Shown here: piece after piece, positions 43,689-51,863 of the stretch | Position numbering within the stretch: position 1 is the first letter of the stretch | Layout of the letters: every line of letters begins with the position of its first letter | Assembly (NCBI RefSeq): GCF_002272245.1 | Contig: NZ_NPDD01000063.1 | Span: 62,001 to 126,000, forward strand | Length of the DNA: 64,000 nt | Direction of reading: 5' to 3' | Source: Bacillus sp. 7884-1 | Lineage (GTDB): Bacteria; Bacillota; Bacilli; Bacillales; Cytobacillaceae | The notes under the pieces: model-generated | Databases searched by the model: none | What the model was told of the DNA's origin: nothing | What the model saw: only the letters and a program-made list of their open reading frames with translations | Position numbers and translations under genes: made by a program

Positions 43689-45447
43689 TTTGATCAAAAA
43701 CTCCTTTATAGTCGAACGGAATGGAAATCGTGACTGTTGTTCCATGCTCCACTTGACTTTTTATAGTTAAACTGGCATGACCATTATAAATTCCTTTAAG
43801 ACGTTCACTTATATTAAAAATTGCTGTGCCATTTCCTTTTTTAGAATTTACAATTTGCTTACCAAGCACTTCTATCCTCTCTTCAGGAATGCCTTTTCCA
43901 TTATCCGCGACAATAATGTGCAATTGATTATTTTCGGAAAAAATCCGGATGGTGATTTTCCCTTCAGATTTACTTCGAGGAAAGCCATAATGAATCGCAT
44001 TTTCTACTAATGGCTGCAGGGTAAACGGCGGAATCAGCACCTTTTCGAGACCTAGTTCAATTTGAAAATCGATGAAGTACTTATTTGGAAAACGGGTCTG
44101 TTCCAAAGATAGATAAGCCCTGACATTCGCCAATTCATTCTCCAGCGGGAGGAGCATCTGCCTGGCTCCTTGGAGATTTCCGCGAAAAAATGAACTGAGC
44201 TCCAACAGTAATTTACGAGCCTTATCTGCATCTGTTCGACAAAGTGCTGAGATGGTATTGATACTATTAAATAAAAAGTGCGGATGGATTTGTGCCTGTA
44301 AGGCTTTGATTTCTGCATCTTTCAATAGCTTCGTCTGTTTTTCTGCTTCTGCAAGCTCCAGCTGTGTAGAAAAGAGATTAGCAAGTCCTTCCGCTAATTC
44401 CTGCTGCACCTTATCCAATTTTTCAGGCTCGGTATAGTACATTTTTAATGTACCGACGATTTTATTTTTAACCTTTAACGGCAGCACAATTGCGGCTTCT
44501 AAAGGACAATCATTATGAATACAAAGAATTTCTTTCTTCGATCTTGCTATTGAAATCTTGCCGCTTTCGAGCACTTTTTTTGTCAAACCGGTCTCTGGTT
44601 TTGCCTTAGGGATATGGTGGTCTGTCGCTGCGCCGACATGAGCTAGGACTTGATGTTCATCTGTAATGGATACAGCATCAGCATCGGTTAGTTTCAGCAT
44701 AATTTCCGCTATTCCCCTGCAGGAATGGATAGTTAATCCTTGTCGAAAATATGGCAGAGTTTGATCGGCAATAAGAAATGCCTGGTTGGTTTGATTTGCA
44801 CGGGTAAGTTCTTTATCACGTTTAATTGCTGTTATAATGAACATAAACAGCAATGTACCTAATCCATTGCCGAATATCATCGGTAAGCTAATGAACTGTA
44901 CAAGACTCCACGCTTGTTCAAACGGTTTAGCCATAACAAGAATGAGTAACATCTGTACGGATTCCATTATCATTCCTATCATGACAGCAAATCCAGCAGT
45001 GATTTGTTTCCCCATCTGTTTTCTTTTTTTTCCAAAGTAACCTGCGATAATTCCAGCTAAGATAGTAGAAATTGCGCAAGAAAATGCGGTGAAACCGCCA
45101 AGCGTGGAACGATGGACTCCAGCAACCAGTCCTGCACCAACACCAACTATCGGGCCTCCAAGCAAACCTCCAATGACAACTCCCATCACTCTTGTATTTG
45201 CCAGCGCACTCTCTTGTTCTAAATCAGAAAGCCACGCCACTCTGTTAATGGAATTATAATGAACTTCAATCCCTGTATAATTACTAATGATCCCGAAGGC
45301 ACCAAAAAGTAAAATAAGCAGGATTCTCTCATTTATCTTGTGGTCGGTTTGAATAATATGACGAAATGATTTCATTTGTGAAAGTAAAAAAGCAACAATG
45401 ACAATAATTCCGACCTTCTCAAGCATTAATGCCGCTAAATTAAACAT
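43663..45447 (-). CDS. lytS: LytS-type sensor histidine kinase
   Basis: 594 aa from ATG 45447. Domain order: 5TM-5TMR_LYT membrane region (about 1-200, 'GGLLGGPIVGVGAGLVAGVHRSTLGGFTA'), GAF domain (about 230-360), His_kinase with 'QIHPHFLFNSINTISALCR' (His near 387), HATPase with 'LQPLVENAIHYG' and 'DNGKGIPEERI'. Family members sense pyruvate or membrane state; next to cstA a pyruvate role is favoured. Overlaps lytT by 26 bases. Confidence 0.91.
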   Translation of the reverse strand: MFNLAALMLEKVGIIVIVAFLLSQMKSFRHIIQTDHKINERILLILLFGAFGIISNYTGIEVHYNSINRVAWLSDLEQESALANTRVMGVVIGGLLGGPIVGVGAGLVAGVHRSTLGGFTAFSCAISTILAGIIAGYFGKKRKQMGKQITAGFAVMIGMIMESVQMLLILVMAKPFEQAWSLVQFISLPMIFGNGLGTLLFMFIITAIKRDKELTRANQTNQAFLIADQTLPYFRQGLTIHSCRGIAEIMLKLTDADAVSITDEHQVLAHVGAATDHHIPKAKPETGLTKKVLESGKISIARSKKEILCIHNDCPLEAAIVLPLKVKNKIVGTLKMYYTEPEKLDKVQQELAEGLANLFSTQLELAEAEKQTKLLKDAEIKALQAQIHPHFLFNSINTISALCRTDADKARKLLLELSSFFRGNLQGARQMLLPLENELANVRAYLSLEQTRFPNKYFIDFQIELGLEKVLIPPFTLQPLVENAIHYGFPRSKSEGKITIRIFSENNQLHIIVADNGKGIPEERIEVLGKQIVNSKKGNGTAIFNISERLKGIYNGHASLTIKSQVEHGTTVTISIPFDYKGVFDQNAESLHSG

Positions 45448-45477
45448 TTTCACCTATCCTTTATCTAACCCATTTCA

Positions 45478-45550
45478 TAGGGACGGTTCTCATGGTCATA
45501 CTTTAACTAGAAATCTTATGTATTAAATCCATAAGAACCGTCCCCATGGT
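45478..45550. repeat. GGGGACGGTTCT inverted-repeat element, copy C
   Basis: Left arm AGGGACGGTTCT (45479-45490, outer bases changed), right arm AGAACCGTCCCCATG (45534-45548). Interior matches copy B almost base for base. Lies in the gap 45448-45878, together with copy D. Confidence 0.85.
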
Positions 45551-45620
45551 CTTTGTGAAAGGTATCGAATTGAGTTTAGTCATAGAAACACTAAAAATCA
45601 ACCATTTTTTTCTTGCTTTA

Positions 45621-45854
45621 CATGGGGACGGTTCTTATGGTCATTCTATAACTAGGAATCTTATGTAGTAAAGTTATTAACGGAGGTTTCCAAAGACAGA
45701 ATAGTATTTTAGGGCCCAAATTGGCTTTTTCTCTGTCTTACATACTTTAGATCTTACCCCTAAATTACACAAAAGCCCGACTAGCTCCTATCCGCTAGTC
45801 GGGCTTTTTCACGCACAAAAACTTCCGAATGTCCACAAGAACCGTCCCCATGGT
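45621..45854. repeat. GGGGACGGTTCT inverted-repeat element, copy D, with about 160-base insert
   Basis: Arms CATGGGGACGGTTCT (45621-45635) and AGAACCGTCCCCATG (45838-45852). The left interior matches copies B and C up to about 45672; then come about 160 bases not found in the other copies, including AAGACAG/CTGTCTT pairing and a strong hairpin (45771-45809). No protein is coded here. Confidence 0.78.
45771..45809. terminator. Strong bidirectional hairpin inside repeat copy D
   Basis: AAAAGCCCGACTAGC (45771-45785) / GCTAGTCGGGCTTTTT (45794-45809), 15-bp perfect stem with A and T runs. It could terminate the leftward gene at 45879 and any rightward transcript of the element. Confidence 0.9.
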
Positions 45855-45878
45855 ATCCTATTATCTTTGGGCTAACGT

Positions 45879-46733
45879 CTAAATACGCATTAATGTGCCA
45901 TTAGGCTTCGGTAACTCTTGATCTGTTATCTGATTCATTTTACAAAAATGTTCAAAAAATTGTTGTGCCAGCTCTCGTTCCTTTGGGTCACTTTTCAACG
46001 AAACTATATCAAGTAAAATTTGAGCCATCCATAAATTCTCAAAATAACGGTATTTACCAGTATTCCATGTCATTTTTTGGGGGGATTTTTCATTCACATA
46101 ATACTCCCAGAAAAGCATCTGATCCGATTCCTGTTCTGTAAGTTGGAGTCTGTATTTTGAATGAGCAGGAATATATCCATCTTCACAAAGTTTACCGATA
46201 AAATCTTCATTTACCATATAGACACCTAAGATACGTCTGTCTTTTTCAGGCATGCTGGGATCTATTGCTGTTAACAGGACAGCACTATTTTGGTGCAAGC
46301 GGATGGGTTTGTTAGGCTTCCCCTTGTTATTACCACTTTTTATTACGCCTGAAAAAACCTTCCATTCTGAAAAAGAACTATGCTGTTCCTCTGTGTCACA
46401 CCAAAAAACCATTTGTGATTCGAGATGAAGTTTATGATTTTTCATTAGTTTTTCATGTTCCAAGCGAAGTTCCTGATTTTTTCGTTGTAGGTTTTTTTCC
46501 TCTTCCTTCTTCCATTCTTCCTCCTTTCGTTCCATCTCCTTTTTTTGCATAATTTTTTCAAGTGAATTAGCATCACTTTTATCATGCAGTTTTAGGTGCT
46601 TTCCAAATACATCGGGGAAAACAAACTTTTTATTTTCCGATGCGAAATGTATTTCAATACTAGTATCATTATGGTTAACTATACTACCCATGCCAAAAAG
46701 CTTGTGTGTAACTTTCTTATTGATTAGATTCAA
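45879..46733 (-). CDS. Hypothetical coiled-coil protein of a Bacillaceae family
   Basis: 284 aa from TTG 46733, chosen because AAGGAGG lies nine bases upstream; the ATG at 46802 lacks one. N-terminal small beta domain ('KVTHKLFGMGSIVNHNDTSIEIHFASENKKFVFPDVF'), a charged Lys/Glu/Gln-rich coiled coil (about residues 68-115), then a C-terminal globular domain ('FSGVIKSGNNKGKPNKPIRLHQNSAVLLTA', 'RRILGVYMVNEDFIGK'). Similar proteins exist in Bacillaceae, sometimes labelled malate synthase by mistake; none of the malate synthase motifs is seen. Function unknown. Has its own good promoter (46943) and a leader of about 200 bases. Confidence 0.75.
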   Translation of the reverse strand: MNLINKKVTHKLFGMGSIVNHNDTSIEIHFASENKKFVFPDVFGKHLKLHDKSDANSLEKIMQKKEMERKEEEWKKEEEKNLQRKNQELRLEHEKLMKNHKLHLESQMVFWCDTEEQHSSFSEWKVFSGVIKSGNNKGKPNKPIRLHQNSAVLLTAIDPSMPEKDRRILGVYMVNEDFIGKLCEDGYIPAHSKYRLQLTEQESDQMLFWEYYVNEKSPQKMTWNTGKYRYFENLWMAQILLDIVSLKSDPKERELAQQFFEHFCKMNQITDQELPKPNGTLMRI

Positions 46734-46942
46734 TATTCTAGGCCTCCTTGTAGAATAAAAAATGGTTACTTTTAGAGATAGTAAATTGCAAATTTTAGTC
46801 AACTAACTTACCTTTAAAGCTCACACAACTGTTTGAATTTTTCATCTATTTAAAAAGGATATTAAAAAAACGTATCCATAATTCTAGCTGCAAAAAAATA
46901 CAGCGGAATTCGGAATACGATTGAAAAAACAATTGTAAGACT

Positions 46943-46971
46943 ATTATAACATTTTTTGTGAAATATTGCAA
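46943..46971 (-). promoter_or_regulatory. SigA-type promoter of the coiled-coil protein gene
   Basis: On the minus strand TTGCAA (46971-46966), 17-base spacer, TATAAT (46948-46943). The leader between it and the TTG start is about 200 bases; no known riboswitch was recognised in the gap 46734-47044. Confidence 0.7.
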
Positions 46972-47044
46972 ATTTCTTGTTGACAACATATTTTGTCGTG
47001 AGGTAAAATAAAGTTTTATTCTCTGTACATACGTGAAATTACTA

Positions 47045-48007
47045 TCAAGATTCTTTTCCAAAGTTATCAAGCAATGCACGCACTTCATCTGTTGATTTCG
47101 TGTTCATCAAACGATTCCTTAATTCAGCAGCTCCAGGGAATCCTTTGACATAAATTTTGAAAAAGCGATGAAGCCCTGTGATTGAACGTGGCAGTAATTC
47201 TGCATATTGATCCTGAAGATCAAGCTGTAGTCTTAAAAGATCAAGGTATTCTTTACTGCTATGCTCTTTTGGCTCTTTTTCAAAAGCAAAAGGATTTTTA
47301 AAAATACCTCGCCCAATCATAACGCCATCAATACCATATTGTTCCGCAAGCTGCAGCCCAGTTTGACGGTCAGGAATGTCTCCATTGATTGTTAGCAGCG
47401 TATTTGGTGCAATACGGTCACGTAATTTTTTAATCTCTGGAATTAGCTCCCAATGCGCATCTACTTGGCTCATTTCCTTTCTTGTACGTAAATGAATAGA
47501 AAGGTTCGCAATATCCTGTTTAAAAATATGCGTTAGCCACTCCTCCCACTCCTGAACCTCCTTATTGCCAAGTCGCGTTTTCACGCTGACAGGCAGTCCG
47601 CCCGCTTTTGCTGCTTGAATAAGCTCTGCCGCAACGTCTGGACGCAGAATAAGGCCGCTGCCCTTCCCTCTCGATGCCACATTCGGTACAGGGCAGCCCA
47701 TATTAATATCGATGCCTTTAAATCCTAGCTCTGCCATGCCAATACTCATTTGACGGAAATATTCGGGATTATCCCCCCAAATATGTGCCACCATTGGCTG
47801 TTCATCTTCTGTAAAAGTCAAACGGCCACGCACACTTTTCATGCCCTCTGGATGACAATAGCTATCCGAGTTTGTAAACTCTGTGAAAAATACATCCGGT
47901 CGACCGGCTTCACTTACTACGTGACGAAAAACAACATCTGTCACATCTTCCATTGGTGCAAGTACGAAAAATGGCCGAGGTAAATCACGCCAAAAATTAT
48001 CTATCAT
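47045..48007 (-). CDS. tRNA-dihydrouridine synthase (DusC-like)
   Basis: 320 aa from ATG 48007; the longer frame begins at a GTG without a ribosome site. FMN TIM-barrel with '[16 protein letters not shown]' near the start, catalytic Cys in '[19 protein letters not shown]', 'SVKTRLG', and '[13 protein letters not shown]..' followed by '[13 protein letters not shown]', then a C-terminal helical tRNA-binding domain. Reduces uridine to dihydrouridine in tRNA. Lies 21 bases downstream of rlmCD, so both RNA-modifying genes probably share a transcript. Confidence 0.91.
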   Translation of the reverse strand: MIDNFWRDLPRPFFVLAPMEDVTDVVFRHVVSEAGRPDVFFTEFTNSDSYCHPEGMKSVRGRLTFTEDEQPMVAHIWGDNPEYFRQMSIGMAELGFKGIDINMGCPVPNVASRGKGSGLILRPDVAAELIQAAKAGGLPVSVKTRLGNKEVQEWEEWLTHIFKQDIANLSIHLRTRKEMSQVDAHWELIPEIKKLRDRIAPNTLLTINGDIPDRQTGLQLAEQYGIDGVMIGRGIFKNPFAFEKEPKEHSSKEYLDLLRLQLDLQDQYAELLPRSITGLHRFFKIYVKGFPGAAELRNRLMNTKSTDEVRALLDNFGKES

Positions 48008-48027
48008 TTCAAACTCAAATCCTCTCA

Positions 48028-49401
48028 CTATCGATACAACTCTAACCGCGCGACCGCTTCACAATGTGTCGTCTGAGGAAACATGTCAACCGGCTGAACT
48101 TCCACTGTTTTATAGCCGCCATCTTCGAGAATCCGTAAATCACGTGCCAGTGTGGCTGGGTTACAGGATACATAGACAACCTTTTTAGGTTTCATTTCAA
48201 TAATTGTTCGCAAAAATGTTTCGTCACAGCCCTTGCGCGGCGGGTCCACAACAAGCACATCGGCAGAATTCCCCTCTTTGTACCACTTAGGAATCACAAC
48301 CTCTGCTTCCCCGGCTGCAAACTCTACATTCGTCATTCCGTTTAACTCTGCATTCCGTTTCGCATCTTCAATCGCCTCTGGTACAACTTCTACACCGAAA
48401 ACCTTCTTTGCCTTTTGGGCTAAAAACAAGGATATGGTGCCGATTCCGCAGTATGCATCGATAACAGACTCTTCTCCATTAAGCCCTGCATATTCCAGAG
48501 CCTTATCATAAAGCACTTTTGTTTGAACAGGGTTAACCTGATAAAAGGATAAGGCTGATATAGCAAACTTAACTTCACCTATTAGATCATAAATTACTTC
48601 ATTTCCCCATAGGAGTGTTGTTTTTTCGCCAAGTATCACATTCGTACGCTTTGAATTAACATTATGTACAATTGATTTTACTTTCGGAAGTCGTGAGATA
48701 ATCTCTTCGACCAACTGGTTTTTGTTTGGAATTTCAACCGTTCTCGTAATGAGGACAACCATCAGCTCACCTGTTTGTTTTCCATAACGGGCCATGATGT
48801 GGCGAAGGACACCTTTATGCGACTCTTCTTGATAAGCAGTAATCCCTAAATCGCTACATAATTCCTTAACCGTTTGAACGGCTTTATTAATCTCTGGCAG
48901 CTGTATCAAACTCTCATCGGTATCAACAATTTCATGACTTCTAGGTTTAAAAAATCCAGCAATCAGCTTGCCATCTTTTTCACCGACTGGGACTTGTGCT
49001 TTATTTCGATAATTCCATGGGTTGTCCATCCCTAAAATTGGGTGTACGATTACATCCTCAAGTTTACCGATACGGGTGAGCACTTGCTTAACTTGATTTT
49101 CCTTATATTTCAGCTGCCCTTCATAGCTAATGTGCTCGAGCTGGCAGCCGCCATACTTATGAATCTCACTGTTAGGAATTTCAACGCGATATGGGCTTTT
49201 TTCATAAATTTCAATTAAACGTCCGAAGCCGTAACCCTTATTCACTTTAATCACTTTAACCTGTGCTTTTTCGCCAGGCAGTCCATTTGGGACGAACAAA
49301 GGAAATCCATCCACCTTAGCGACCCCTGCCCCATCATGAGTTAAATCTTCAAATACCACATCTATAAAATCATTTTTATTAACCGGTATTGTTTTTTTCA
49401 T
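48028..49401 (-). CDS. rlmCD: 23S rRNA (uracil-5-)-methyltransferase RlmCD
   Basis: 457 aa, usual length of Bacillus RlmCD (YefA). TRAM RNA-binding domain (about 1-65, '[28 protein letters not shown]'), central RNA-binding part, SAM methyltransferase domain with '[19 protein letters not shown]', '[11 protein letters not shown]' and catalytic Cys in '[14 protein letters not shown]'. In Bacillus one enzyme makes m5U747 and m5U1939. In B. subtilis this gene follows dgkB near gatCAB; here the same order is kept but spread out. Confidence 0.93.
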   Translation of the reverse strand: MKKTIPVNKNDFIDVVFEDLTHDGAGVAKVDGFPLFVPNGLPGEKAQVKVIKVNKGYGFGRLIEIYEKSPYRVEIPNSEIHKYGGCQLEHISYEGQLKYKENQVKQVLTRIGKLEDVIVHPILGMDNPWNYRNKAQVPVGEKDGKLIAGFFKPRSHEIVDTDESLIQLPEINKAVQTVKELCSDLGITAYQEESHKGVLRHIMARYGKQTGELMVVLITRTVEIPNKNQLVEEIISRLPKVKSIVHNVNSKRTNVILGEKTTLLWGNEVIYDLIGEVKFAISALSFYQVNPVQTKVLYDKALEYAGLNGEESVIDAYCGIGTISLFLAQKAKKVFGVEVVPEAIEDAKRNAELNGMTNVEFAAGEAEVVIPKWYKEGNSADVLVVDPPRKGCDETFLRTIIEMKPKKVVYVSCNPATLARDLRILEDGGYKTVEVQPVDMFPQTTHCEAVARLELYR

Positions 49402-49582
49402 TTTTTACTTCCTTTACTCCGAATTGACTAGCAAGATTGTATCATAAACCCAATCTAATTGCGAAATCAGCCATAAATTGATTATATCCCATTTACTTTC
49501 GCGTAAATTGTCGGAGCATATTGATTTACAACACAACAAAAGTGTTTATAATTAAAAACAATCCCGGAAGGAGGTGATTACG

Positions 49583-49912
49583 ATTAAGAAGGTAAAAATT
49601 CTTCCCATCGCATTACTCCTTGCCTTCATATCCTTTACAGTTCTTCTTCACCAGTCTAAGGTTATTACTCATCTACATCATGAACATAAAGCGGTTCTAA
49701 CCATTGATGATTGGAATACGCAATCAACATCCGACGATGAAGAAAAACATCTATACCATTTTAATTTTATTGGAGTACTTGTCTTAATTTCACAGATCGT
49801 AGTCACCCTTCACAGAATTACTCCTAGAATATACACTAAGATTCTTATCTTCCTTCTACCCATTTTTCATCAGTCGAATTACGTTATCTCCTCTCCTGAT
49901 TTGATAAGTTAA
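49583..49912 (+). CDS. Small membrane protein, probable ATT start
   Basis: 109 aa. The frame can be extended to GTG 49574, but that GTG lies inside the Shine-Dalgarno sequence AAGGAGGTG; the codon at the right distance (8 bases) is ATT 49583. N-terminal hydrophobic segment (about residues 5-22, 'ILPIALLLAFISFTVLLHQ'), a His-rich soluble part ('ITHLHHEHKA', then acidic 'TSDDEEKHLYHF'), and a second membrane segment. No known family recognised. The 37-aa gene follows after 26 bases. Confidence 0.55.
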   Translation: MKKVKILPIALLLAFISFTVLLHQSKVITHLHHEHKAVLTIDDWNTQSTSDDEEKHLYHFNFIGVLVLISQIVVTLHRITPRIYTKILIFLLPIFHQSNYVISSPDLIS

Positions 49913-49938
49913 AACTTACAAAAAGGGAGGAAAAATGA

Positions 49939-50052
49939 ATGTGGATTCGCTTTGTGATGATTGGTATTTTTTCAATAACAGCAGCCGGTATGCTAACCTT
50001 TCAAGGCATAGAAATCTACCATGCTTTTATGGATTTCTTTAAACAAAAATAA
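49939..50052 (+). CDS. 37-residue membrane microprotein
   Basis: ATG 49939 with GGGAGG eight bases upstream (49925-49930). The peptide begins MWIRFVMIGIFSIT and has one hydrophobic segment (about residues 4-20) and a charged C-terminus ending KQK. A strong terminator follows at once (50055). It is the second gene after the 109-aa membrane protein and probably co-transcribed. An overlapping frame from ATG 49935 would give an unrelated 34-residue peptide but has poorer ribosome spacing. Function unknown. Confidence 0.6.
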   Translation: MWIRFVMIGIFSITAAGMLTFQGIEIYHAFMDFFKQK

Positions 50053-50054
50053 AC

Positions 50055-50097
50055 AAGAATCCCGCGGGTTTTCAAAATAATTCCGCGGGATTTTTTG
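50055..50097 (+). terminator. Terminator of the two small membrane-protein genes
   Basis: ATCCCGCGG (50059-50067) / CCGCGGGAT (50083-50091) followed by TTTTTTGTTT. Confidence 0.9.
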
Positions 50098-50151
50098 TTT
50101 ATTCCGTGTGATATGGAAATAATTCCGCGAACCCACTTTTTTCAAACAAAA

Positions 50152-50172
50152 AGACACCCATTAATGGGTGCC
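50152..50172 (-). terminator. Terminator of pncB
   Basis: CACCCATTAATGGGTG (50155-50170), a 16-base palindrome, followed by TCTTTTTG on the minus strand. Confidence 0.75.
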
Positions 50173-50180
50173 ACACTTAC

Positions 50181-51647
50181 CTATTCTGCCTTCATTTCGG
50201 CTACTTTCTCTTTTACTTCTTCAATATTTCTCATTTTGTTATCCCAGCATTTTTGGCTAAGGTCAACAGGATATTCCTCAGGATTCATGGTCCGTCTATA
50301 CTCATCCCAGAGAGCACAAAGATTTTGCTTTAAATACTCACGAGACTCCTCAAGACATGGCATTTCATAAACAAGCTCACCGTTGGAATAGATTACTTCG
50401 TGAAGCTCTTTTGCCGTAAAGTTTGTAACCACCTTATTCATATACGTATGGGTTGGATGGAACATTTTCAGCTGCTTTTCAGGCAATTTTTCATTCTCGA
50501 GTGCAATATAGTCCCCTTCAGCATGGTTATTCTTATTATTAATGATACGGTATATTTTTTTAATACCTGGGGTTGTAACTTTTACTGGATTGGAAGAGAT
50601 TTTTATTGTATCCTCCATCTTGCCGTTCTCGCCTTCTATCGAAACAATTTTGTAGACAGCCCCAAGTGCTGCTTGTTCGTATGCCGTTATCAGCTTAGTA
50701 CCGATTCCCCAGCTATCAATTTTCGCACCCTGTGCTTTCAAGTTCAGAATCGTATACTCGTCGAGATCACTTGAAGCAAAGATTTTTGCATCCTTAAATC
50801 CCGCCTCATCGAGCATTTTACGCGCTTCCTTTGAAAGATAGGCAAGGTCACCGCTGTCTAAACGGATTCCTATGAAATTTATAGAATCGCCCATCTCCTT
50901 GGCGACTTTAATCGCATTTGGAACACCTAACCTTAGCGTATCATATGTATCAACTAAAAAGACACAATCCTTATGGGTTTCAGCATATTTACGAAAAGCT
51001 ATATATTCGTCCTTATAGGCTTGGACCATCGAGTGAGCATGCGTACCAGAAACGGGGATTTGAAATAATTTACCCGCTCGAACATTACTTGTTCCATCAA
51101 AACCGGCTAAGTATGCAGCTCGTGTACCCCAAATAGCTGCATCCATTTCCTGAGCTCGGCGAGTACCGAATTCCATTGCAATTTCATTTCCAAGAACCTG
51201 TTTAATCCGAGAAGCCTTTGTCGCGATTAATGTCTGATAATTAATGATGTTCAATAGTGCCGTTTCAATCAACTGAGCTTCACAAAGCGGGGCATCTACA
51301 CTTAAAATCGGCTCATTTCCAAATACCAGCTCGCCTTCTTTCATACAGCGAATAGTACCCGTAAAGCGCAAGCTCTTTAAATAGTCCAGAAAGTCATCCT
51401 GGTAGCCTACTTCATTTTTTAAATACTCCAAATCATCTTCTGAAAAGCGGAAGCCCTGGATAAACTGAATGACTTTTTCCAATCCAGCGAAAACAGCATA
51501 TCCATTCCCAAAAGGCAGCTTACGGAAAAACAATTCAAACACTGCGCGTTTATTAAATCTTCCGTCTCTCCAATACGTTTCTACCATATTGATCTGGTAT
51601 AGATCAGTATGCAGTGCTAAGCTATCATCCTGATAAATATTTTTCAT
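50181..51647 (-). CDS. pncB: Nicotinate phosphoribosyltransferase
   Basis: 488 aa from ATG 51647 (GGAGGG six bases upstream), matching the about 490 aa of Bacillus PncB. Motifs: 'LHTDLYQINMVETYW' at the start, 'EFGTRRAQEMDAA', 'GTSNVRAGKLFQIPVSGTHAHSMVQAY', 'DTYDTLRLGV', 'IRLDSGDLAYLS'. Reaction: nicotinate + PRPP + ATP to nicotinate mononucleotide, the entry step of NAD salvage. Single gene with its own terminator. Confidence 0.94.
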   Translation of the reverse strand: MKNIYQDDSLALHTDLYQINMVETYWRDGRFNKRAVFELFFRKLPFGNGYAVFAGLEKVIQFIQGFRFSEDDLEYLKNEVGYQDDFLDYLKSLRFTGTIRCMKEGELVFGNEPILSVDAPLCEAQLIETALLNIINYQTLIATKASRIKQVLGNEIAMEFGTRRAQEMDAAIWGTRAAYLAGFDGTSNVRAGKLFQIPVSGTHAHSMVQAYKDEYIAFRKYAETHKDCVFLVDTYDTLRLGVPNAIKVAKEMGDSINFIGIRLDSGDLAYLSKEARKMLDEAGFKDAKIFASSDLDEYTILNLKAQGAKIDSWGIGTKLITAYEQAALGAVYKIVSIEGENGKMEDTIKISSNPVKVTTPGIKKIYRIINNKNNHAEGDYIALENEKLPEKQLKMFHPTHTYMNKVVTNFTAKELHEVIYSNGELVYEMPCLEESREYLKQNLCALWDEYRRTMNPEEYPVDLSQKCWDNKMRNIEEVKEKVAEMKAE

Positions 51648-51773
51648 CATAACCCTCCGAACAACTACTTTTTCAAATAATTTTACCATTATAAAAACTA
51701 TTTAACCAGCGCTCTAAGTGATTGTTCAAAATGCCTTAATGCCCATTCATGCCCCTTGTGATTATATGAATAT

Positions 51774-51815
51774 TAAAAAAGGTAAACACATAACTAAATT
51801 GTGTTTACCTTTTTT
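51774..51815 (-). terminator. Terminator of the GH2 glycosidase gene
   Basis: AAAAAAGGTAAACACA / TGTGTTTACCTTTTTT around a 9-base loop (arms 51775-51790 and 51800-51815); works in both directions. Confidence 0.9.
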
Positions 51816-51863
51816 AAGGTATTGCCGGATTATTAATGATTAGGTTTTATAGTACAAAAACTC

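Noticed and set aside
46979-47010. Plus-strand promoter TTGACA-18-TAAAAT
   Set aside because: It would run into the 3' end of the minus-strand dus gene; no plus-strand gene follows.
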